This document shows positions 1 to 6,618 of a stretch of DNA of 13,378 nucleotides, piece by piece. The notes under the pieces are model-generated. The model was not told where the DNA came from, ran no database searches, and saw nothing but the letters and a program-made list of their open reading frames with translations. Each line of letters opens with the position of its first letter. Positions within the stretch are counted from its first letter, which is position 1. The stretch spans positions 1 through 13,378 of the forward strand of contig CAJTTU010000098.1 of the NCBI GenBank assembly GCA_910579325.1. Direction: 5' to 3'. A program made the position numbers and the translations under genes. Origin of the DNA: an uncultured Lachnospiraceae bacterium. Its GTDB lineage: Bacteria; Bacillota; Clostridia; Lachnospirales; Lachnospiraceae.

Positions 1-44
1 TGCAGGCCAGAAGGGCAAAAGGAAGAAAAAGATTGTCAGCTTAG
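1..44 (+). CDS. rpmH: Ribosomal protein L34, C-terminal end (partial)
   Basis: Only the last 13 codons are present, in frame from base 3 and ending at TAG 42-44. They read QARRAKGRKRLSA, which matches the highly basic C-terminal tail that is nearly invariant in bacterial L34, a small protein of the large ribosomal subunit. The position directly ahead of rnpA is the universal arrangement in bacteria and supports the call despite the short fragment. The start and the promoter lie outside the window; in Firmicutes dnaA and oriC usually lie beyond them. Confidence 0.93.
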   Translation, partial: QARRAKGRKRLSA

Positions 45-66
45 GCCGCATGTTTGTGGCCTTTTT
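43..66 (+). terminator. Hairpin with U-tract between rpmH and rnpA (probable attenuator)
   Basis: Seen directly: AGGCCGCA (43-50) pairs with TGTGGCCT (55-62) over eight pairs, one of them G-U, around a TGTT loop, followed by TTTTT at 62-66. It begins inside the rpmH stop codon and ends nine bases before the rnpA ATG at 75. The shape is that of an intrinsic terminator. Because rnpA and the genes behind it have no obvious promoter of their own here, partial termination is the likely role: it would lower rnpA expression relative to L34. It also covers a possible TTG start at 54, which argues for the later ATG. Confidence 0.72.
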
Positions 67-74
67 CATTAAGT

Positions 75-434
75 ATGTTTGGATTAAAGAAAAACAGCGA
101 TTTTGCGGCCGTCTATCATTCCGGTAAATCCTATGCCAACAGATATTTGATTATGTATGCGATGAAAAATGGAACGGACAGTATGAGAATTGGCATTTCG
201 GTAAGTAAAAAGGTGGGAAACAGCGTAGTCAGACACAGAGTGAAACGTCTGATTAAAGAAAGCTGCCGTTTACATGAAATTCAGTTTAAGCAGGGATATG
301 ATTTGGCGATTATCGCCAGAAAGGCTGCGGCGGGCAGAAGCTATGATGAAATTGAAAGCGCAGTGCTGCATCTGATGGGATTGCATCATATCAGACTGCC
401 TCATGAAGAAGGGGAAACAAAAATCCTTCATTAA
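75..434 (+). CDS. rnpA: Ribonuclease P protein component
   Basis: RnpA is the small basic protein subunit of RNase P. It helps the catalytic RNA bind precursor tRNA and remove the 5' leader. The 119-residue product has the usual length. It opens with LKKNSDFAAVYHSGKSY (about 4-20), typical of the family, and carries the signature helix near 53-62, RHRVKRLIKE, preceded by SKKVGNS. The common form of this motif is RNR; here the middle residue is His54. I chose ATG 75 over an in-frame TTG at 54, because the TTG lies in the hairpin loop and would add seven residues the family lacks. No good Shine-Dalgarno is visible, so translation may be inefficient or coupled. The stop lies 24 bases before the preferred yidD start. 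Confidence 0.96.
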   Translation: MFGLKKNSDFAAVYHSGKSYANRYLIMYAMKNGTDSMRIGISVSKKVGNSVVRHRVKRLIKESCRLHEIQFKQGYDLAIIARKAAAGRSYDEIESAVLHLMGLHHIRLPHEEGETKILH

Positions 435-458
435 GGAATGTTCTTTGGGTGCGGGTGC

Positions 459-671
459 ATGAAACAGTTAATGATTGGTTTGATTAAGCTGTATCGAAAA
501 TATATTTCTCCATTAAAGAGATATCCCTCCTGCAGATATGTGCCCACCTGTTCGCTGTATGCGATTCAGGCGCTGGAAAAACATGGATTGCTGAAGGGAA
601 GTTTTCTGGCTGTAAAAAGGATATTGCGCTGTCATCCGTTCGCAAAGGGAGGATACGATCCCGTTCCTTAA
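459..671 (+). CDS. yidD: Membrane protein insertion efficiency factor YidD
   Basis: YidD is a small membrane-associated protein that helps YidC insert inner-membrane proteins; its mechanism is not settled. The 70-residue product from ATG 459 matches the family throughout: an amphipathic N-terminus with YRKYISPL (12-19), the motif SCRYVPTCSLYA (24-35), and the near-invariant ending KRILRCHPF-GGYDPVP (53-70). The three family cysteines are present at 25, 31 and 58. An upstream in-frame ATG at 438 would add MFFGCGC. It follows AAGGA almost without spacing and gives an atypical N-terminus, so I prefer 459, although the Shine-Dalgarno for 459 is also weak. It sits between rnpA and yidC, the standard place, and is probably cotranscribed with both. 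Confidence 0.93.
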   Translation: MKQLMIGLIKLYRKYISPLKRYPSCRYVPTCSLYAIQALEKHGLLKGSFLAVKRILRCHPFAKGGYDPVP

Positions 672-743
672 ATAAACTTTCATGATGCAGCCAGCCTTAC
701 GGGGCATAAAAGCGCCTGACATTTTGTTATTATTTACCGGAGC

Positions 744-750
744 AAGGAGG
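744..750 (+). promoter_or_regulatory. Strong Shine-Dalgarno fixing the TTG start of yidC
   Basis: AAGGAGG lies eight bases ahead of TTG 759. It is one of the best ribosome sites in the window. The first in-frame ATG (residue 25) would remove part of the first hydrophobic segment, so this site decides in favour of the TTG start. Confidence 0.85.
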
Positions 751-758
751 AAGTTTCG

Positions 759-2021
759 TTGACTACGATTGTTTTGACACAATATAGTGGTTCCATATTA
801 GGTCCGATAGCGAGATTATTGGGCGTTATTATGGATTTTATTTTTAATGTATGCAGTAGTATCGGGATTGAGAATATAGGCCTTTGTATTATTTTATTCA
901 CGATCGTGGTGAATCTTCTGATGTTGCCTCTGACTATTAATCAGCAGAAGTTTTCAAAAATGACTTCGATTATGAATCCCGAGCTTCAGGCGATTACGGA
1001 GAAGTATAAGGGAAAAAAGGACCAGGATTCCATGATGAAGCAGCAGGTGGAACAGCAGGCGGTCTATGAGAAATACGGAGTATCTCCCACAGCGGGCTGT
1101 CTTCCTCTGTTGATACAGATGCCTATTCTTCTTGCGCTGTATCGGGTGATTTACAGTATACCCGGTTATGTATCCGGCGTGAAAAACGCGTTTATGGGCG
1201 TGGTGGATCTGGTGGTTACCCAGAATGGGTTTACGGATAAGCTGATGACTTTTGCCGAAACCTTTAAGCTGGAAAAATTCGATTATACTGGGGCGACCGC
1301 GGAATCCCTGGACAGAATCGTGGATCTTTTATATAAATTCGACCGGGCGAATTGGAACGAATTTCTGGATACTTTTCCGGCGATAGCGGACCAGGCTCAG
1401 CCCTTTATCGATAAGATTATCCACATGAATCTGTTTTTGGGCGGTATCAATCTGGCAGAGGCTCCCGGATTTATTCCCAGCATTGCCTGGGTGATTCCTA
1501 TTCTGGCCGGATTAAGTCAGTGGTACAGCACGAAGCTGATGTCAAGCACTCAGCCAGCCATGGATGATAAAGATAATCCGATGGCTGCCGTGAGCAAAAG
1601 CATGAATATTTATATGCCTATTTTCTCCGTGGTGATCTGTATTACGCTTCCTGCGGGCGTAGGCTTATACTGGGTGGCCAGCAGTGTGGTAAGAATCGTG
1701 ATGCAGGCCGGAATCAACGCTTATATGAATAAACTGGATATGAGCGAGATTATGAAGAAAAACATTGAGAAGCAAAATAAGAAGCGGGAAAAGAAAGGTC
1801 TGCCTCCGATCCGTGACAATGCGAATATCAATGTGAGAAAAAATTATAATAAAACCCTTGCCCAGATTGAGGAAGAAGCGAGGAAGAAAAAAGAGCCGTC
1901 AAAGCCTGTCGAAAAACAGGATAATACAAAGTATTACGAAGAACATGGAATTAAAGAGGGAAGTATTGCGTCAAAAGCCCGTATGGTGGAAGAGTATAAT
2001 AAGAAAAATCTGAAAAAGTAA
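759..2021 (+). CDS. yidC: Membrane protein insertase YidC/SpoIIIJ (Oxa1 family)
   Basis: YidC inserts and folds proteins in the cytoplasmic membrane, alone or with the Sec translocon. The 420-residue product has the five-segment Gram-positive core: a hydrophobic stretch near 12-33, the first core helix near 40-60, a helix in LPLLIQMPILLALYRVIYSI (about 115-134), another near 240-262, and a last hydrophobic region near 285-315. A long cytoplasmic tail rich in Lys and Glu follows. The hallmark GCLPLLIQMPI is intact. No lipobox is visible at the N-terminus, unlike B. subtilis SpoIIIJ, so it is probably not a lipoprotein. The groove arginine expected in the first core helix (TxxxR before MxPLT) is Asn52 here. 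The start is TTG with AAGGAGG. It follows yidD and precedes jag, its usual partners. Confidence 0.96.
   Translation: MTTIVLTQYSGSILGPIARLLGVIMDFIFNVCSSIGIENIGLCIILFTIVVNLLMLPLTINQQKFSKMTSIMNPELQAITEKYKGKKDQDSMMKQQVEQQAVYEKYGVSPTAGCLPLLIQMPILLALYRVIYSIPGYVSGVKNAFMGVVDLVVTQNGFTDKLMTFAETFKLEKFDYTGATAESLDRIVDLLYKFDRANWNEFLDTFPAIADQAQPFIDKIIHMNLFLGGINLAEAPGFIPSIAWVIPILAGLSQWYSTKLMSSTQPAMDDKDNPMAAVSKSMNIYMPIFSVVICITLPAGVGLYWVASSVVRIVMQAGINAYMNKLDMSEIMKKNIEKQNKKREKKGLPPIRDNANINVRKNYNKTLAQIEEEARKKKEPSKPVEKQDNTKYYEEHGIKEGSIASKARMVEEYNKKNLKK
1417..1425 (+). other. Perfect DnaA-box match inside yidC
   Basis: TTATCCACA, the consensus DnaA box, occurs in the plus strand within the codons for Ile-Ile-His-Met. 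A lone 9-mer inside a coding gene can be chance. It is noted because two more perfect copies lie near 6600 and the region is origin-proximal. Confidence 0.3.
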
Positions 2022-2078
2022 AAATATGGTTATCAGGTATATATCGTATTGAAATGGCGCAGTGTGGAGGTTATCAGA

Positions 2079-2921
2079 ATGGAGTATAAAGAATTTTCCG
2101 CAAAGACGATAGAGGATGCCGTAATTAAGGCTTCCATTGAACTGGAGACGGCCAGCGACCATCTTGAGTATGAGGTAATCGAAAAGGGCAGTACAGGAAT
2201 ATTGGGATTATTTGGTTCCAGACCCGCTGTGATCAGGGCGAGAGTAAAGGAAGAAGTCTCTGTTGCAGAGACAGATATGAAGCCTGCTGTGGAAAAAGCT
2301 GAAGAGATTGTTCATGTTAAGACTGAGAAAACCGAAAAAGCTGAAAGGATTGAAAAACCGGTAAAGGCTGAAAAGACTGAGAACCCGAAAACAGAGTCCT
2401 TATCTGACGAGTCTCAGAAAAATCCGGAAGCGTCGGCTGACGGTTCAGAATTTGATTCTGATGAGTATGAAAAGTTTTTAAATGATATATTCCGAATTAT
2501 GGATATGCAAGTGACAATCGAAAGCAAATTTGATGAGAAAAATAATATGCTGGATATCAATCTGGTCGGCGACGACATGGGAATCCTGATCGGAAAAAGA
2601 GGGCAGACACTGGATTCTCTGCAGTATCTGGTAAGTCTTCTGGTGAATAAAAAGAGAGAGAGCTATGTCAGAGTAAAGCTGGATACGGAGAATTACAGAG
2701 AGCGGAGAAAGGAGACGCTGGAAACGCTGGCAAAGAATATTGCCAATAAGGTAAAGCGGACAAAGCGGCCTGTATCTTTGGAACCGATGAATCCCTATGA
2801 GAGACGGGTGATTCATGCTGTTCTCCAGAATGATAAGTATGTATTGACCAGAAGCGAAGGGGAAGAACCTTACAGGCATGTGGTTGTATTTTTGAAAAGA
2901 GAGAGATATCATAAGTCCTGA
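2079..2921 (+). CDS. jag: RNA-binding protein Jag/KhpB (Jag-N, KH, R3H)
   Basis: Jag (KhpB) is a cytoplasmic RNA-binding protein that works with KhpA in several Firmicutes and affects cell elongation and division; its exact targets here are unknown. Domains in order over 280 residues: a Jag N-terminal domain (1-55) with KGSTGILGLFGSRPA; a charged Lys/Glu/Thr-rich linker (about 62-128); a KH domain (about 145-203) with the GxxG loop GKRG at 172-175; and an R3H domain (about 212-275) with Arg242 and His246 in the R-x3-H arrangement. I chose ATG 2079, because TGGAGG lies eight bases ahead and the protein then begins MEYKEFSAKT as the family does; an upstream in-frame TTG at 2049 is unlikely. The gene sits 57 bases behind yidC and is followed by a terminator. 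Confidence 0.95.
   Translation: MEYKEFSAKTIEDAVIKASIELETASDHLEYEVIEKGSTGILGLFGSRPAVIRARVKEEVSVAETDMKPAVEKAEEIVHVKTEKTEKAERIEKPVKAEKTENPKTESLSDESQKNPEASADGSEFDSDEYEKFLNDIFRIMDMQVTIESKFDEKNNMLDINLVGDDMGILIGKRGQTLDSLQYLVSLLVNKKRESYVRVKLDTENYRERRKETLETLAKNIANKVKRTKRPVSLEPMNPYERRVIHAVLQNDKYVLTRSEGEEPYRHVVVFLKRERYHKS
2305..2405 (+). repeat. Low-complexity Lys/Glu linker repeat in jag
   Basis: Imperfect short units of the type (A/T)-E-K-(T/A) recur, for example KTEKTEKAER and KAEKTENPKTE. At the DNA level this is a run of related GAAAA-rich, GCTGAA-type words. It forms the disordered linker between the Jag-N and KH domains. Such linkers vary in length between strains by slippage; whether that happens here cannot be seen from one sequence. 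Confidence 0.55.
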
Positions 2922-2946
2922 TTTGTATGTCAGGTTTATGAAAGGT

Positions 2947-2990
2947 AAGGGGCTGTCGCAATACTTGAATTTTTGCAGCAGCTCCTTTTT
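2947..2990 (+). terminator. Intrinsic terminator after jag
   Basis: A 14-position stem pairs AAGGGGCTGTCGCA (2947-2960) with TGCAGCAGCTCCTT (2974-2987), with two G-U pairs and one mismatch, around a 13-base AT-rich loop, followed by T-tract 2986-2990. It closes the rpmH-to-jag transcription unit and implies a separate promoter for mnmE between about 2990 and 3060. Confidence 0.82.
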
Positions 2991-3074
2991 CGCATAATGT
3001 ACTTTTGGAGCTTTGCGGCGTCTGCTTTTGTTAAATTTCGAGAGTACATCATAAAGATGAACAGGAGCGGTTTT

Positions 3075-4451
3075 ATGTATCATGATACGATTGCGGCCAT
3101 TGGCACGGCCATGAGTCATTCTGGAATTGGGATCGTGCGGATCAGCGGAGAAGAGGCTGTCGCAGTGGCGGACCGGATTTTTCAGTTTAAAAAAAAGAGA
3201 ATAAGTCTTGCTCAGGTTGACACCTATACGATACATTATGGATATATTGTGGAAGAAGGTCAGGTAATCGACGAGGTACTGGTTTCCGTGATGAAAGGAC
3301 CCCACAGTTATACGGCCGAGGATGTGGTAGAGATTAACTGTCATGGCGGCGTGCTGGTGATGAAAAGAATTCTGGAAACTGTTTTAAAAAACGGCGCCAG
3401 ACTGGCGGAGGCTGGGGAATTTACCAAAAGAGCTTTTTTGAATGGACGTATCGATCTGTCCCAGGCAGAGGCCGTCATTGATCTGATCAATTCCAAAAAT
3501 GATTTTGCGATGAAAAGCGCGGTTGGGCAGTTGTCAGGCAGACTATCGGAAAAGATCAGGCAGCTGCGGGAACAGATTTTATTTGAGATCGCAACAATTG
3601 AATCGGCGCTGGATGATCCGGAACATATAACTCTGGAAGGATATGGGGAGACTCTTTCCCGAAAGCTGGATTCCATGCTTTTCGATATGAATATACTGAT
3701 TTCCAATGCGGAAAACGGAAGGATACTGTCAGAAGGAATCAAGACTGTGATTCTGGGAAAGCCGAATGCGGGGAAATCCTCTTTGCTGAATCTTCTGTTA
3801 GGGGAGGATCGTGCAATTGTGACAGAGATTGCCGGGACAACAAGAGATACGCTGGAGGAACAGATACTTCTGGACGGAATCGGGTTGAAGCTGATCGATA
3901 CGGCCGGGATCAGAGAGACTGAGGACGTTGTGGAAAAAATCGGGGTTACAAAAGCTGTCGGACAGGCGGAGGATGCGGATCTGATTTTGTATGTGGTGGA
4001 TTCTTCGGTGAATCTGGATGACAGCGACAGGAAAATTATTGAACTGATCAGGAACCGAAGAGGAATCGTTTTGTTGAATAAATCGGATTTGGAAGGGGTT
4101 CTTGACAGCAAACTGCTGTGCAGACTGACAGATAAACGGGTTATCATTTTTTCTGCAAAGGAAGGATTTGGACTTTCAGAACTGAAAGATGCCATAAAGG
4201 ATATGTTTTTAAACAGAGAATTGTCCTTTAATGACGAATGGTGTCTGACAAACCTGCGGCATAAACAGGCGATGGGAGAGGCTTTTGAGAGCCTGAAGCT
4301 GGTGAAGCAGAGTATTGAAGACGGAATGCCGGAGGATTTCTTTTCCATTGATCTGATGAACGCCTATGAAAAACTGGGACTGATTCTGGGAGAAGCGGTG
4401 GAGGATGATCTTGTGGATGAGATATTCAGCCATTTTTGTATGGGAAAATAA
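3075..4451 (+). CDS. mnmE: tRNA modification GTPase MnmE (TrmE)
   Basis: With MnmG, MnmE makes the cmnm5 modification of U34 in tRNAs reading NNA/NNG codons, in a GTP-driven step using a folate-derived one-carbon unit. The 458-residue product begins MYHDTIAAIGTAM as the family does. The folate-binding N-terminal domain spans about 1-118 (SYTAEDVVEI 78-87). The G domain has GKPNAGKS (228-235), TTRDT (255-259), DTAG (275-278), NKSD (335-338) and SAK (360-362). The C-terminus is the catalytic C-x-G-K box, CMGK 455-458. Start ATG 3075 has AGGAG seven bases ahead; earlier in-frame starts read into the jag terminator. Any promoter is weak: TTGTTA (3028) and CATAAA (3050) are the best pair I see. 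mnmG follows after 64 bases, the usual pairing. Confidence 0.97.
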   Translation: MYHDTIAAIGTAMSHSGIGIVRISGEEAVAVADRIFQFKKKRISLAQVDTYTIHYGYIVEEGQVIDEVLVSVMKGPHSYTAEDVVEINCHGGVLVMKRILETVLKNGARLAEAGEFTKRAFLNGRIDLSQAEAVIDLINSKNDFAMKSAVGQLSGRLSEKIRQLREQILFEIATIESALDDPEHITLEGYGETLSRKLDSMLFDMNILISNAENGRILSEGIKTVILGKPNAGKSSLLNLLLGEDRAIVTEIAGTTRDTLEEQILLDGIGLKLIDTAGIRETEDVVEKIGVTKAVGQAEDADLILYVVDSSVNLDDSDRKIIELIRNRRGIVLLNKSDLEGVLDSKLLCRLTDKRVIIFSAKEGFGLSELKDAIKDMFLNRELSFNDEWCLTNLRHKQAMGEAFESLKLVKQSIEDGMPEDFFSIDLMNAYEKLGLILGEAVEDDLVDEIFSHFCMGK

Positions 4452-4502
4452 TGGCGGTTCAGGCAGTTTGTCTGAGTATGAGTGAGATTGTATATAGGAT
4501 TC

Positions 4503-4509
4503 AGGTGAT
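4503..4509 (+). promoter_or_regulatory. Shine-Dalgarno for mnmG
   Basis: AGGTGAT, complementary to the less often used part of the 16S tail, lies six bases before ATG 4516. It supports that start, which gives MnmG a longer N-terminus than usual. A second ATG at 4511 is out of frame and opens only a very short frame. Confidence 0.6.
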
Positions 4510-4515
4510 AATGAA

Positions 4516-6450
4516 ATGGAGTGTCAGAATAAATTGTCAGGGAATAGTTTGAAGGATGAAGCGGCGTCTGTCTATGATTCCACAAGACGGGTGGAGGAAG
4601 TTTATGATGTGGCGGTGGTGGGAGCCGGGCATGCCGGCTGCGAAGCGGCGCTGGCTGCAGCCAGGATGGGTATGGAGACGATTATGTTTACGGTAAGCGT
4701 TGACAGTATTGCGCTGATGCCCTGTAATCCGAATATCGGCGGCAGCTCTAAAGGGCATCTGGTAAGAGAGATCGACGCTTTGGGCGGCGAGATGGGAAAA
4801 AATATCGATAAAACATTTATTCAGTCGAAAATGCTGAACCGGTCGAAGGGGCCGGCGGTACATTCTTTAAGAGCGCAGGCGGACAAGCAGGATTATACAA
4901 GGCAGATGCGGTTTGTTCTGGAGAATACGGATCATCTGACAATCCGGCAGGCAGAGGTTTCCGAACTGGTGGTTGAAGATGGAGTTCTGCGGGGAGTAAA
5001 AACATTTTCCGGCGCTTTGTATCGGTGTAAAGCGGCCGTATTATGTACCGGAACTTATCTGAAAGCAAGATGTATTTATGGTGATGTCAGCAATGCGACG
5101 GGACCTAACGGTCTGCAGGCTGCCAATCATCTGACAGATTCACTGAAAGCTTTGGGAATCGAAATGTTCCGTTTTAAGACGGGAACGCCAGCCAGAGTGG
5201 ACAGAAGAAGCATTGATTTCTCAAAAATGTCAGAACAGTCTGGCGATGAGAGAGTGGTGCCATTTTCTTTTTCCACGGATCCGGAATCCGTACAGAAGGA
5301 GCAGGTTTCCTGCTGGCTTACTTATACGAATGAGGAGACCCATCAGATTATCAGGAAAAATCTGGACCGCTCTCCTTTATTTTCCGGCGCCATCGAGGGG
5401 ACAGGACCCAGATATTGTCCTTCTATTGAGGATAAAGTCGTAAAGTTTGCGGATAAAGACAGACATCAGATTTTTGTGGAGCCGGAAGGACTTTATACCA
5501 ATGAGATGTACCTGGCCGGTATGTCCAGTTCTCTGCCGGAAGATGTACAGTACGCCATGTACAGGACACTGCCGGGACTGGAACATGTGAAGATTGTCAG
5601 AAACGCTTATGCCATCGAGTATGACTGTATCAATCCGAGACAGCTGAATCCTACGCTGGAATTTAAGAAAATCCGGGGATTATTCAGCGGCGGACAGTTT
5701 AACGGCAGCTCCGGCTATGAAGAAGCGGCGGCTCAGGGGCTTGTGGCCGGGATTAATGCCGCGCTTTCAATCAGCGGGAAAGGGCCTTTGATTTTGGATC
5801 GTTCTCAGGCTTATATTGGCGTTTTGATCGATGACCTGGTGACAAAAGAAAATCATGAGCCTTATCGAATGATGACTTCCAGAGCAGAGTACAGACTGCT
5901 TTTGCGCCAGGACAATGCGGATATCAGATTGTCAGAAATTGGATATCAGATAGGACTGGTCAGTGAAGAGCGTATTCAGTATGTGAGATGGAAAATCAGG
6001 GAAATTGAAAAAGAAGTAAAACGACTGGAGAATACGAAAATCGGCGGCAATGAAAGTGTGCAGCAGTTTCTGAGAAATCATCAGAGTACGGAGCTGAAAA
6101 ACGGAGTTTCTCTGGCGGAACTGATTAAACGGCCTGAATTGGATTATGAGCAGGTAGACTGTCTGGATCCTGGCAGACCGACACTTCCGGAGGATGTGCG
6201 GGAGCAGGTTAATATTAATTTGAAGTATGAGGGATATATCAGGCGGCAGAAACAGCAGGTGGCACAGTTTAAAAAATTAGAGGAAAAGCGGCTGGATCCT
6301 TCTTTTGATTATTCGGAGGTCAGCGGACTTCGGAAAGAGGCGGTTCAGAAGTTGAATTTGTATAAGCCGATGTCTATAGGACAGGCCGGCAGAATCTCCG
6401 GGGTTTCTCCGGCGGATATTTCTGTTCTGCTGGTATATTTGAAGCAGTGA
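4516..6450 (+). CDS. mnmG: tRNA uridine-34 5-carboxymethylaminomethyl modification enzyme MnmG (GidA)
   Basis: MnmG is the FAD- and NADH-dependent partner of MnmE in wobble uridine modification. Motifs over 644 residues: the dinucleotide-binding loop GAGHAG (36-41); PCNPNIGGSSKGHLV (from 69), which holds a conserved family cysteine; RFKTGTPARVD; the second conserved cysteine in YCPSIEDK; the second FAD signature with SGGQFNGSSGYEEAA; and a helical C-terminal region that binds MnmE and tRNA. The body matches the family's usual length of about 620-630 residues. The excess is about 28 N-terminal residues rich in Asn, Ser, Asp and Glu before VYDVAVVG. That extension follows from ATG 4516, which has a fair ribosome site; a GTG at 4591 is a possible shorter start. 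It is very probably cotranscribed with mnmE. Confidence 0.97.
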   Translation: MECQNKLSGNSLKDEAASVYDSTRRVEEVYDVAVVGAGHAGCEAALAAARMGMETIMFTVSVDSIALMPCNPNIGGSSKGHLVREIDALGGEMGKNIDKTFIQSKMLNRSKGPAVHSLRAQADKQDYTRQMRFVLENTDHLTIRQAEVSELVVEDGVLRGVKTFSGALYRCKAAVLCTGTYLKARCIYGDVSNATGPNGLQAANHLTDSLKALGIEMFRFKTGTPARVDRRSIDFSKMSEQSGDERVVPFSFSTDPESVQKEQVSCWLTYTNEETHQIIRKNLDRSPLFSGAIEGTGPRYCPSIEDKVVKFADKDRHQIFVEPEGLYTNEMYLAGMSSSLPEDVQYAMYRTLPGLEHVKIVRNAYAIEYDCINPRQLNPTLEFKKIRGLFSGGQFNGSSGYEEAAAQGLVAGINAALSISGKGPLILDRSQAYIGVLIDDLVTKENHEPYRMMTSRAEYRLLLRQDNADIRLSEIGYQIGLVSEERIQYVRWKIREIEKEVKRLENTKIGGNESVQQFLRNHQSTELKNGVSLAELIKRPELDYEQVDCLDPGRPTLPEDVREQVNINLKYEGYIRRQKQQVAQFKKLEEKRLDPSFDYSEVSGLRKEAVQKLNLYKPMSIGQAGRISGVSPADISVLLVYLKQ

Positions 6451-6580
6451 AAACTGTATATTGTTTTATTAATAATTTATATGTATATATTTAAAAATAT
6501 GTCAAATGACAGATGCTTTTGTGTTACAGTTACATCTATATACATTTGGATTCTTTTCATAGTAAATTGGGGATAAAATT
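6451..6580. other. Very AT-rich gap between mnmG and rsmG
   Basis: Bases 6455-6500 are almost entirely A and T (runs such as TTTTATTAATAATTTATATG). They are followed by the small inverted repeat TGTCA-AA-TGACA (6500-6511). No terminator for mnmG and no convincing promoter for rsmG is seen; ATGACA (6506) resembles a -35 but has no good -10 partner. The AT-rich tract lies directly beside the DnaA-box cluster. Confidence 0.6.
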
Positions 6581-6618
6581 GTGGATAATTTGGAAAAAAA
6601 TTTAGAAATTGTGGATAA
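6568..6618 (-). promoter_or_regulatory. DnaA-box cluster at the 5' end of rsmG
   Basis: Read on the minus strand, TTATCCACA occurs perfectly at 6580-6588 and 6610-6618 (seen as TGTGGATAA on the plus strand). A one-mismatch copy, TTATCCCCA, occurs at 6568-6576. All three point the same way. The rsmG GTG start (6581-6583) lies inside the middle box. DnaA recognises this 9-mer at origins and as a transcription regulator. Binding here is inferred from sequence only. Confidence 0.6.

Noticed and set aside
54..74. TTG start for rnpA seven codons upstream of ATG 75
   Set aside because: It lies in the loop of the rpmH-rnpA hairpin, has no ribosome site, and adds residues not seen in the family.
2478..3344. 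Long minus-strand open frame across jag and mnmE
   Set aside because: It is a shadow of two strongly supported genes, has no recognisable domain, and crosses the jag terminator.
3341..4348. 335-codon minus-strand open frame in mnmE
   Set aside because: It is Ser- and Ile-rich antisense of the MnmE codons, and no ribosome site or family features are visible.
6446..6470. CAGT-GAAA-ACTG hairpin at the mnmG stop as a terminator
   Set aside because: The stem is only four pairs and the following T-run is broken, too weak to call.
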